Shown: piece by piece, positions 1-5,349 of the stretch
Layout of the letters: every line of letters begins with the position of its first letter
How positions within the stretch are numbered: the stretch's first letter is position 1
NCBI GenBank assembly: GCA_035290965.1
Contig: DATDTD010000056.1
Location: 1 to 7,272, forward strand
DNA: 7,272 bases
Reading direction: 5' to 3'
From: JAGVNX01 sp035290965
Lineage (GTDB): Archaea; Iainarchaeota; Iainarchaeia; Iainarchaeales; GCA-2688035
Position numbers and translations under genes: made by a program
The notes under the pieces: generated by a model
Told to the model about the DNA's origin: nothing
What the model saw: the letters and a program-made list of their open reading frames with translations, nothing else
Databases searched by the model: none

Positions 1-4
1 TTGC

Positions 5-331
5 ATGGTTTCTTTTTCAGAGTTTCAGAAAATAGATTTGAGGATAGCGGAAATTGTTTCAATAGAGGACATTGCGGGAAAAGACAAATTGTACAAACTG
101 ACAATTGAAATCGGAGAGGAAAAGCCGCGCACTCTTGTCGCGGGACTAAAGCCTTACTATTCAAAGGAACAGTTGAAGGGAAAGCAGATTGTTGTTGTCG
201 CAAATTTGGACCCAAGGCCTCTTGCGGGAATTGTCTCGCAGGGAATGCTGCTTGCTGTGAAAAACAAAAAAGAGAAATTCTCATTAGTGACAATCGAGGA
301 AAATGCAGAGCCCGGGGAAAAAATAGAATAA
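5..331 (+). CDS. tRNA-binding domain protein (EMAPII/Arc1p/CsaA type; MetRS beta-subunit-like)
   Basis: This 108-residue protein is essentially one tRNA-binding OB-fold, the domain found as the C-terminal part of methionyl-tRNA synthetase, as the free archaeal MetRS beta subunit and as CsaA. Family landmarks are visible: FQKIDLRIAEI at residues 7-17, KLYKL at 28-32, VAGLKPYY at 45-52, and VVVANL followed by SQGMLLA between 63 and 84. The expected role (family knowledge) is to raise tRNA affinity of a partner synthetase in the cytoplasm. The ATG at 5 gives the usual N-terminus of free forms, but the frame stays open through the four bases before it, so a fusion to an upstream catalytic domain cannot be excluded. 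No promoter or ribosome site can be judged at the window edge. The gene converges on the next one, with 10 bp between stop codons. The domain call is firm; the choice between MetRS-beta and CsaA-like is not. Confidence 0.87.
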   Translation: MVSFSEFQKIDLRIAEIVSIEDIAGKDKLYKLTIEIGEEKPRTLVAGLKPYYSKEQLKGKQIVVVANLDPRPLAGIVSQGMLLAVKNKKEKFSLVTIEENAEPGEKIE

Positions 332-345
332 AAAAATTTTATTAC
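326..345. terminator. A/T-rich bidirectional terminator candidate between convergent genes
   Basis: Between the stop of the tRNA-binding gene and the stop of the DUF6498-like gene lies TAAAAAAATTTTATTA. It offers four T in a row to rightward transcription and seven T in a row to leftward transcription. Archaeal termination commonly uses oligo-T tracts without a hairpin, so this short stretch could end both transcripts. No hairpin is visible. Confidence 0.45.
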
Positions 346-989
346 AGCTGCTCCTTGTGCTCAACAAAGTGCATTGCTACATCTGCAACTGTCTTGAGCA
401 AAAGGAAAAAAACCAGCAAAACTGCGCTGCCCGCGCCCAAAAAAGGCGCACCAAAAATAATTGTCAAATGCATGGGAATTATTCTCGCATAAGGATAGAA
501 CATTATTGTGCCAATGTTATGCTGCGGATTCGGCTTGTTCAGGTAAAATAAAAAAGAAACCAAATGGGCAAAGAAAAAAAGCAGTGCTCCGCCGAGAATA
601 AAACCAATTTCCTGCCCTGTCCCATTCATAGAAAAAGTTGCTCCTGAGGCAGAAACCTTAGACAAAAAACCAAAAAAAGAAAAACTAAGCAAAAACATCG
701 CGTAAACAAGGTGGAATAAACCATAGTGGAATGCAAAGAAAAAAGCAGTGAATATTTTTGTGACCTGGGTCGGCGCTGGTTGCCTGCCGTTTATTTTGAA
801 TCCTGCAGTAGAAAAATCTTTTAGCGCCAGAATCCTTAAAAAATTAAAAAAGCCTATAATTACGCTCTGGCACCAATAAATCCACAAAAGCGTGATGACA
901 TTCCACTGGTAATAAACAGCAAAAACTATTGTAATTAGATTGGCAAAAATAAGGAATAACGTTGAAGGTGCTTTTATGAAACTGCCCAT
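342..989 (-). CDS. DUF6498-like integral membrane protein
   Basis: This 215-residue, strongly hydrophobic protein has about six predicted membrane segments, roughly residues 10-26, 31-54, 78-109, 127-150, 161-183 and 186-204. The pattern resembles DUF6498 proteins of bacteria and archaea: an early aromatic YWCQS (38-42, where the family usually has YW-x-E), FHYGLF (87-92), PYARI (166-170), and a terminal helix with K199, D203 and H207/H211. No biochemical function is known for the family, so only a location in the cytoplasmic membrane is predicted. The ATG at 989 is preceded by a TATA-like box centred about 26 nt upstream and no Shine-Dalgarno site, which fits a leaderless mRNA starting at that ATG. 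The gene is probably transcribed alone, converging on the tRNA-binding gene and lying downstream of the beta-helix gene. The family assignment is from memory of the motif pattern. Confidence 0.75.
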   Translation of the reverse strand: MGSFIKAPSTLFLIFANLITIVFAVYYQWNVITLLWIYWCQSVIIGFFNFLRILALKDFSTAGFKINGRQPAPTQVTKIFTAFFFAFHYGLFHLVYAMFLLSFSFFGFLSKVSASGATFSMNGTGQEIGFILGGALLFFFAHLVSFLFYLNKPNPQHNIGTIMFYPYARIIPMHLTIIFGAPFLGAGSAVLLVFFLLLKTVADVAMHFVEHKEQL

Positions 990-1010
990 AATAGCAGAAC
1001 ACAGCAGGAG

Positions 1011-1026
1011 AATTTAAAGCTTTCCA
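1011..1026 (-). promoter_or_regulatory. TATA/BRE-like promoter of the DUF6498-like gene (leaderless)
   Basis: On the minus strand the sequence reads TGGAAAGCTTTAAATT, a purine-rich BRE-like stretch followed by TTTAAA (1013-1018). The centre of TTTAAA is about 26-27 nt upstream of the ATG at 989. In archaea transcription starts about that far from the TATA centre, so the transcript would begin at or next to the start codon. No experimental support is available here. Confidence 0.55.
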
Positions 1027-1045
1027 AAAAATTTTGAAAAAGAGC
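1021..1045 (-). terminator. T-rich terminator candidate downstream of the beta-helix gene
   Basis: About 30-50 nt beyond the TAG of the beta-helix gene, the minus strand carries CTTTTTC and then TTTTTT, an oligo-T pattern of the kind that ends archaeal transcripts. It overlaps the upstream flank of the DUF6498-like promoter. I saw no stable hairpin, so the call rests only on the T runs. Confidence 0.35.
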
Positions 1046-1074
1046 GCTTGTCAGCCGATTAACGAAAGCAGAAA

Positions 1075-3279
1075 CTATGGATATTCAAGAGCTCCAATGT
1101 CGGGCTGCGAACCTCTTGGTTTTCCGTCAGCATCAATCCTGTTCCATGCCAAAAATTGGTTTGTTCCTGCATTGATTGCAGGAGAGCCTGCCTGCAGCCT
1201 CAAATCTCCGTTTGCAGCGTCAACAAACAAGGGATTTTGTGCAGTTGATTGCAAGTCGTATCCAAGAGCCTGCCAGGCTAAAAAACTTATTCTTATTCCG
1301 TTGTTTGCAAACGGCGTTGAAATAAGCGGCGCATAGAAAAGATTGTAATTGCTTGACAACTTATAATTAGTAGAAACATTAAAACCAGTTTGAGCGTCAA
1401 TGAACATCGTGCTGGTTTGATACGCATTAGTTGGAGCATAATAAGCATTATTAGCAATAACCAAGCCAAAATCAGGAGTCATATGATCAGGCCGAATAGT
1501 ATCAAACTTGCTCCAAGTGGACGCAGAACTCTCCATAGTATTCCCCAAAACACGGACATTTTCCAGCCTAACAATAGCATCCTGAAAATTCAAAGAGCCA
1601 GTAAAAGTGCTATCGCGATTAGTAATCAGGCGGTTTGCGGCAATCAAAACATCTATTCCACCCTGCATATTAATCGCTTTTGCAGTACTGCCATTCCGGA
1701 AATCAAAAACATTCCCTACAAGCCAACCATGTGTCACAGGCGTCACGTCTGTTTCCAAGTTAATTACCTGTGAAGAATCTTCATCGGAAAAGTGATTAAA
1801 AGAGGCTATTTTCCACATGCCAGACATCAATCTTAATTGGCCTTTTGTGGGGCATTGATGCTCATAATTATTATGCGACACAATAACTTTCGAGCTATAG
1901 AGCCTGTTTACCCACATGCAATCTACATCTAAACGCCCGACAAAATAATCACCCAATATCACCATTCGCTTTATGCCGGAATTGTAAATTGCATGGCCCA
2001 TATCCCTAAAGTTTTCAGTATCCACAACAAAAGCAAGCGACTCCCAAGAAGGATTGTCGCCTGTATAAAAAAGCCTTGTCCTCAACATTAACGCGCCATT
2101 CCCGAAATGTTGAAACGGAGTAATCAGGGACACACCATCGCCAGTAATATCCATGTCCACTATCCTGAAGTCCGGCGCCCCTTTAAGATAGATTGCCGAA
2201 GTTGCACCTATCATCCATACCGGAGGTTCCCCTGTCCCATATGCAGAAATCATGAACGGCCCCGGAACAGTGAACTGACCTGAAGTGGCTGCATTGAGCA
2301 TGGAGTTTACTGCAAATTGTTCTCCGCGTTTAAAGAGTAACTGTACGTTTGGCCCTGCAAGTGTTTTTGCTTTTTCCCATGTCTTGCAGGCAGTTGCTTG
2401 GCTCAAGCAGTCTGCTGTGTCGTTTCCTGTTGCCGAAAAATAATAGGTTGCCCAGCCTCCGCTTGGTTCAGATTGGACATCTATTATCTGCGTGTATTCA
2501 TGCACTGTTCCCTCATCATCAGTAATCTTCAGTGTTGCCAAATGCGGGCCCGAATTCTCATAAACATGCGCGGCATTCCAGCCAAACTCCTTATTCTTAG
2601 AAAACCAAGAACCATCACTTTTTTTCGCACCATACTGCCAATACCACAAAGAATCAGTAGAACTTGTTCCTAAAGGCGGAGGATCGCCAAAATCCCATTC
2701 ATAATGAAAAGACGTCCAATCGGCATTCACTCCGCCATTAACAATTTCAACCTGTTCAACAACACCAGAAACCGGCAACAGTGTGGGATTGACCCAGACA
2801 TATAGTTTTGCTCCGCTTGTACTTTGCAAAGCAAAGCCTTTGCCTGCAGAAACAACAACAGGAGTTCCTCCATTCCAGGAGAGAGTTTTATTTGCAGCAG
2901 CATAACTCAATGTTGCGTTTCCAAGCGGATTCGAAAATCCAACAGTCGTAATCTTAACACCAGTAATCTGCACAAGCTGGTTAGCAAAACCTCTCGGCTG
3001 TACAACACCAGAAGTCCAGTCAGTCTCATCAACAGCGTCAAAGAAAACAGCTAACGGCATTGCTCCAGTTATTCTGCTTGCTGTTGCCATTTGGGCCTGG
3101 CCTGTACAGTTTGCCCCTGTTTTCCAGTCTCCAATATATCCAAGAAGTGTTGGCATGTCCATTGAGCCTGTTTTCCAGTCTCCAATATAACCAAGCAGTG
3201 CCGGCATGTCAACGCATGCCTGCGCAAAAGCGCTCCCCGCAAAAAGAGCAAAGAAAATAATGACAATCAGAATTTTCAT
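1075..3279 (-). CDS. Secreted PKD / right-handed beta-helix protein with N-terminal dockerin-like repeats
   Basis: This 734-residue protein starts with a clear signal peptide (hydrophobic core 3-15, cleavage likely after AFA at residue 19). Two nearly identical 17-residue units (23-39, 40-56) with the core LLGYIGDWKTG follow, framed by C22 and C58. They resemble the dockerin-like helical repeats of archaeal exported proteins. PLAVFFDA (75-82) looks like the first strand of a PKD domain whose remainder, YEWDFGD (193-199) to AHVYENSGPHLATLKITDDEG (237-257), comes about 110 residues later, so a domain seems inserted at 91-190. From WATYYFSATGNDT (276-288) to about 680 the sequence has the look of a right-handed parallel beta-helix, as in pectate-lyase-like proteins. 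The end carries NPLFVDAANGDLRLQAGSPAINAG and DIGALEYP, like 'choice-of-anchor Q' tails. A surface or extracellular role, perhaps polysaccharide binding or cleavage, is inferred; no catalytic residues are assigned. There is no C-terminal membrane anchor. It has its own TATA box and appears monocistronic. Confidence 0.85.
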   Translation of the reverse strand: MKILIVIIFFALFAGSAFAQACVDMPALLGYIGDWKTGSMDMPTLLGYIGDWKTGANCTGQAQMATASRITGAMPLAVFFDAVDETDWTSGVVQPRGFANQLVQITGVKITTVGFSNPLGNATLSYAAANKTLSWNGGTPVVVSAGKGFALQSTSGAKLYVWVNPTLLPVSGVVEQVEIVNGGVNADWTSFHYEWDFGDPPPLGTSSTDSLWYWQYGAKKSDGSWFSKNKEFGWNAAHVYENSGPHLATLKITDDEGTVHEYTQIIDVQSEPSGGWATYYFSATGNDTADCLSQATACKTWEKAKTLAGPNVQLLFKRGEQFAVNSMLNAATSGQFTVPGPFMISAYGTGEPPVWMIGATSAIYLKGAPDFRIVDMDITGDGVSLITPFQHFGNGALMLRTRLFYTGDNPSWESLAFVVDTENFRDMGHAIYNSGIKRMVILGDYFVGRLDVDCMWVNRLYSSKVIVSHNNYEHQCPTKGQLRLMSGMWKIASFNHFSDEDSSQVINLETDVTPVTHGWLVGNVFDFRNGSTAKAINMQGGIDVLIAANRLITNRDSTFTGSLNFQDAIVRLENVRVLGNTMESSASTWSKFDTIRPDHMTPDFGLVIANNAYYAPTNAYQTSTMFIDAQTGFNVSTNYKLSSNYNLFYAPLISTPFANNGIRISFLAWQALGYDLQSTAQNPLFVDAANGDLRLQAGSPAINAGTNQFLAWNRIDADGKPRGSQPDIGALEYP
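2710..3021 (-). other. 100-residue domain apparently nested inside the PKD domain, flanked by DWTS direct repeats
   Basis: The codons for DWTS occur at 3010-3021 (residues 87-90) and at 2710-2721 (residues 187-190), matching at 10 of 12 bases and exactly 300 bp apart. The first copy follows PLAVFFDA, which looks like PKD strand A. The second precedes FHYEWDFGD, the usual continuation of such PKD domains. The segment between them (91-190) has alternating hydrophobic and polar residues, such as NATLSYAAANKTLSWNGG and GFALQSTSGAKLYVWV, typical of a small beta-sandwich. I read this as a domain inserted in frame, possibly with duplication of the target; a structural prediction would decide. Confidence 0.45.
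3112..3213 (-). repeat. 51-bp tandem duplication encoding two dockerin-like 17-residue units
   Basis: The units lie at 3163-3213 and 3112-3162. Over the shared core (DMPxLLGYIGDWKTG) they differ at four bases, three of them synonymous and one changing Ala to Thr. The repeated LL-x-YI-x-x-WK-x-G pattern matches the paired helices seen in archaeal dockerin-like segments, which are more often found at the C-terminus. Dockerins classically bind cohesin partners on a scaffold; whether this pair does so is unknown. C22 and C58 flank the pair and could form a disulfide. Confidence 0.8.
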
Positions 3280-3286
3280 GAAACAA

Positions 3287-3300
3287 TAAGAGCGCTTTTA
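3287..3300. promoter_or_regulatory. Imperfect palindrome between TATA box and start codon (possible operator)
   Basis: TAAGAGCGCTTTTA is symmetric at 12 of 14 positions and lies between the TATA box and the transcription start of the beta-helix gene, where an archaeal repressor would block polymerase recruitment. Its core AAGAGCGCTT also occurs at 1040-1049, just beyond the other end of the same gene. No regulator gene is seen nearby. Function is speculative. Confidence 0.25.
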
Positions 3301-3302
3301 CA

Positions 3303-3310
3303 ATATATAT
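3303..3310 (-). promoter_or_regulatory. TATA box of the beta-helix gene (leaderless)
   Basis: ATATATAT is centred about 27 nt upstream of the ATG at 3279, with no Shine-Dalgarno site between. This is the archaeal spacing for a transcript that begins at the start codon. The box lies immediately downstream of the TraB stop codon (3318-3320), so the beta-helix gene can be expressed independently of the upstream operon. Confidence 0.6.
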
Positions 3311-3317
3311 TTGCCTA

Positions 3318-4478
3318 TTAGCCAATCAATGAAAGCAGATACGGGAAAGCGATTATTACTCCTATTGTGCTGCCGATATTCGTGTATGCTGCCACGAGCA
3401 GCAGATGCGTTACTCGATTTTTTTCAAAGTCTCCGTAAGAATTCAGCCTGTTCAATGACTCAAAGTCCTTTACTTTCGGGGAGCGCATTTTCATTTCAAC
3501 TCCCGCAGCAAACCATCCCGAAGCAAGAGCGGGATGCAGTGTTGTAAATGGAGCAGCAACAAAAGCCGTGAGAATTGAAAGCGGATGCGCCCTTGCAAAC
3601 AGGCATGCAACTGCGGAAAGGCTTCCCGTAATCAAAAACCACCAGAAGAAAACGCTTATTGTTGTGTCAATTCCCTTTGCCCAGAAGGCATATGCAATGA
3701 AAACAAAGAACAAAGCAGGCACGAGATACTTGAGCAGGGAAAAAATTCCGCGCTTTTTTTTGGTTTCAAGCAATTGTTTTGTTTCCCTTTTTTTGTCCAA
3801 AAATTTTGCCACTCCCTGAAGATGCCCAAGCCCCAAGACTGCAACTATTTTTTTTCCGGGAGCGTTAAGAATGCTGTTTGCAATGAACAAATCCCTTTCA
3901 TCCACAAGAGTCCTTTTCAGGGAAGGGAATTGAACGCTGAGCTCTGCCATCAGCTTGTTCAGGATGTCTGTTTTTTTCAGTTCCTCGATTTTTTCCTTTG
4001 TAAGCTTTTCCTGCTCCTGAAAAAAACCCATTAAAACCTGAGTGCCCAGCTTTATTTTTTCAAAGAGGCTAGTGCCGTTCAGCGCCCTCTTCAAAGTTAT
4101 TCCAATGTCCCTGTCGAGCAGTGCGATTGGAATTTTTTTTTCTTCCGCCAATCGGATTGCTTCGAGCATTTCGCTGCCGGGAGCAATTCCCAAATCATCG
4201 CCGAGCTTTCTCTGCATGTTTGAAAGCAGGAGATTTATCAAAAACAAGTGGGCTTTTCCTTCTTTCAGGATCTGGTTCAAATCCATTTCCTGCCACTTTC
4301 TGCCCATTTTCAATTGCTGGAATCTCTGTATGTCAAGCTCCACTCCGACAATATCCGGCTTTTCCTTTTCAATTGTCTTTTTTACCAGCTCTATTGATTC
4401 GCTGCTTATGTGTGCAGTCCCTACAAGGACAATTGTTTTTTCCTTTGTTTTTATTTTTTCAACAGCCAAGCTTTTCAC
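3318..4478 (-). CDS. TraB family membrane protein (archaeal, TraB/TIKI-type putative metalloprotease fold)
   Basis: This 386-residue protein has an N-terminal soluble TraB domain (about 14-230) and about four membrane segments (248-268, 273-294, 298-325, 358-384). The two GxxH motifs of the TraB/TIKI fold are present, GTAH at 20-23 and GLGH at 216-219, together with E47 in GVELD and DERD at 193-196. The family is named after the enterococcal plasmid TraB that shuts down sex pheromone; TIKI relatives are metal-dependent proteases, but the archaeal proteins have no settled function. The length and the C-terminal membrane region match archaeal TraB proteins. The start is GTG at 4478, only 6 nt after the stop of the YdjM-like gene; no strong Shine-Dalgarno site is seen, so translational coupling in an operon is likely. 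TTG at 4469 is a less likely alternative start. Confidence 0.9.
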   Translation of the reverse strand: MKSLAVEKIKTKEKTIVLVGTAHISSESIELVKKTIEKEKPDIVGVELDIQRFQQLKMGRKWQEMDLNQILKEGKAHLFLINLLLSNMQRKLGDDLGIAPGSEMLEAIRLAEEKKIPIALLDRDIGITLKRALNGTSLFEKIKLGTQVLMGFFQEQEKLTKEKIEELKKTDILNKLMAELSVQFPSLKRTLVDERDLFIANSILNAPGKKIVAVLGLGHLQGVAKFLDKKRETKQLLETKKKRGIFSLLKYLVPALFFVFIAYAFWAKGIDTTISVFFWWFLITGSLSAVACLFARAHPLSILTAFVAAPFTTLHPALASGWFAAGVEMKMRSPKVKDFESLNRLNSYGDFEKNRVTHLLLVAAYTNIGSTIGVIIAFPYLLSLIG

Positions 4479-4484
4479 CGGGTT

Positions 4485-5006
4485 TTAGGCTTTCGCCTTT
4501 GAATTTTTTTTAAGGATTGTTTTGTATGCTGCAAACATTATTAGGAAGCAGAACAATAATCCGAATCCAGCTTCGCTCACTAAAGAGCCTGCCTGCTGCA
4601 CAAGGCTTCCAATGGGAACAGCATTGATTGCAAAGACAAGGCTCGGGATAAGGTTCTGCACTGTTATTTTCACTGTAACAGTGTATGCCGAGTCTGAAAA
4701 AGGCCAGAACAATGCCATCGGGCCTCCAATGTCAAGCAAAAAATGCGATGCAAGGTAAAAAGCGCTTATTCCCGTAATCATTTTTGTTTCCGCGGATTTT
4801 TTCAGTTTGCAGGCAATGAAGATTATTGCAAGCAGAAGCAAAAAAACAAATATCGAGTGAAAGCCGCGCCGAAAATCAATCACTGTCCCGAAATCAAGGA
4901 TTACTGTGAGCGGGAGGAGCAGGAAAACCCATTTGTTGCGAATCCCGAAGAGTGCAAGCAGCCCAAGAGGAATCAGAACGTGAAAAGCCCAGTCCAAGAA
5001 AAACAC
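4485..5006 (-). CDS. YdjM/DUF457-type membrane-bound putative metal-dependent hydrolase
   Basis: This 173-residue membrane protein carries the polar signature of the YdjM (LexA-binding, inner-membrane metal-dependent hydrolase) family: DWAFH at 5-9, D38 and D44, RRGFHS at 46-51, and SHFLLDIGGPMALFWPF at 87-103. The conserved His and Asp residues (H9, D38, D44, H50, H88, D92) could bind a metal at the membrane face; the substrate is unknown, with membrane-lipid hydrolysis proposed for relatives. Membrane segments lie at about 8-22, 26-42, 50-66, 78-100, 116-130 and 146-163. The GTG at 5006 places DWxxH near the N-terminus as in the family. The frame is open to a stop at 5043-5045, and CTG at 5018 or an extension after the AAAGGAG-like run (5031-5037) remains possible. 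It precedes TraB by 6 nt and is probably the first gene of that operon. Confidence 0.75.
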   Translation of the reverse strand: MFFLDWAFHVLIPLGLLALFGIRNKWVFLLLPLTVILDFGTVIDFRRGFHSIFVFLLLLAIIFIACKLKKSAETKMITGISAFYLASHFLLDIGGPMALFWPFSDSAYTVTVKITVQNLIPSLVFAINAVPIGSLVQQAGSLVSEAGFGLLFCFLIMFAAYKTILKKNSKAKA

Positions 5007-5040
5007 CAGCGAGAACAGTGGAAAGAATAACTCCTTTCTG

Positions 5041-5050
5041 CTTTAAAAAA
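5041..5050 (-). promoter_or_regulatory. TATA-like box of the YdjM-TraB operon
   Basis: The minus strand reads TTTTTTAAAG, with TTTAAA at 5042-5047. Transcription about 27 nt downstream would begin near 5018, giving a leader of about 12 nt before the GTG at 5006, or none if the CTG at 5018 were used. An AGAAAGGAG-like run at 5031-5039 lies upstream of that start point and so is probably not a ribosome site. Confidence 0.4.
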
Positions 5051-5057
5051 CAATTGC

Positions 5058-5073
5058 AATAAAATGAATTTAA
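5058..5073 (+). promoter_or_regulatory. AT-rich promoter element of the Trm112-like gene
   Basis: The sequence AATAAAATGAATTTAA contains two possible TATA boxes, centred about 31 and 23 nt upstream of the ATG at 5093. Either would place transcription within a few bases of the start codon, and there is no Shine-Dalgarno site. It shares the 86-bp divergent intergenic region with the promoter of the YdjM-TraB operon. Confidence 0.4.
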
Positions 5074-5092
5074 CCCAATCTGGTGCAAACAT

Positions 5093-5281
5093 ATGGCTGA
5101 ACTCGACAAAAAACTGCTTGAAATACTCGCCTGCCCGAAATGCAAGGGCAATCTTGATTACAAAAAAGAAAAGCAGAGGCTTGAATGCAGAAAATGCATG
5201 CTCGCATACAAAATAGAAAAGGGAATTCCAATAATGCTCATTGAGAAAGCGGAAAAAATCCAAAAAATAAAAGCCAAATAA
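5093..5281 (+). CDS. Trm112/UPF0434 family zinc-ribbon protein
   Basis: This 62-residue protein has the compact Trm112 fold signature: LLEILACPKCKGNL (8-21), a second pair C32-x-x-C35, and GIPIMLIEKA (44-53). The four cysteines (C14, C17, C32, C35) form a likely zinc site. Trm112 proteins are small activators that bind and stabilise several SAM-dependent methyltransferases acting on tRNA, rRNA and release factor (family knowledge). Its size and lack of the usual longer central insert make it look like the short bacterial YcaR/UPF0434 form. No methyltransferase gene lies beside it, so the partner must be encoded elsewhere. The ATG at 5093 gives the standard N-terminus. Family membership is secure; the partner is unknown. 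Confidence 0.85.
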   Translation: MAELDKKLLEILACPKCKGNLDYKKEKQRLECRKCMLAYKIEKGIPIMLIEKAEKIQKIKAK

Positions 5282-5315
5282 GGCAGTGGTAAAAATAAAG
5301 AGCCGATTCCCACGG

Positions 5316-5326
5316 CAGGATTAAAC
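5316..5326 (+). promoter_or_regulatory. TATA-like box that decides the start of the 11-residue-repeat gene
   Basis: CAGGATTAAAC contains TTAAA (5321-5325), centred 27 nt upstream of the ATG at 5350. With archaeal spacing, transcription would start at that ATG. The in-frame TTG at 5332 lies only about 9 nt from the box and so would precede the transcript. This favours ATG 5350 as the true start. Confidence 0.45.
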
Positions 5327-5349
5327 GCTTTTTGGTCAAATCTTTTTTC

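Noticed and set aside
3112..3213. Possible CRISPR-like or other non-coding repeat array
   Set aside because: There are only two directly adjacent copies with no spacer. The copies are in frame and differ mainly at synonymous positions, so they are coding repeats.
3060..3266. Overlapping frames on both strands that show internal repetition
   Set aside because: Their repetition is only the 51-bp duplication of the beta-helix gene read in wrong frames.
1075..3279. Beta-helix gene as a phage tail-spike or receptor-binding gene
   Set aside because: It has a signal peptide, a PKD domain and dockerin-like units, and no phage gene is nearby. This points to a cellular exported protein.
4042..4488. 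148-codon open frame on the + strand
   Set aside because: It is antisense to the TraB gene, which has clear family motifs. The translation is rich in Ser, Phe and Cys, as expected from the reverse of Lys/Glu/Leu-rich coding sequence.
5031..5039. AGAAAGGAG-like Shine-Dalgarno site for the YdjM-like gene
   Set aside because: It is about 24 nt from the GTG at 5006 and 12 nt from the CTG at 5018, too far for normal use of the former. It also lies upstream of the transcription start expected from the TATA-like box.
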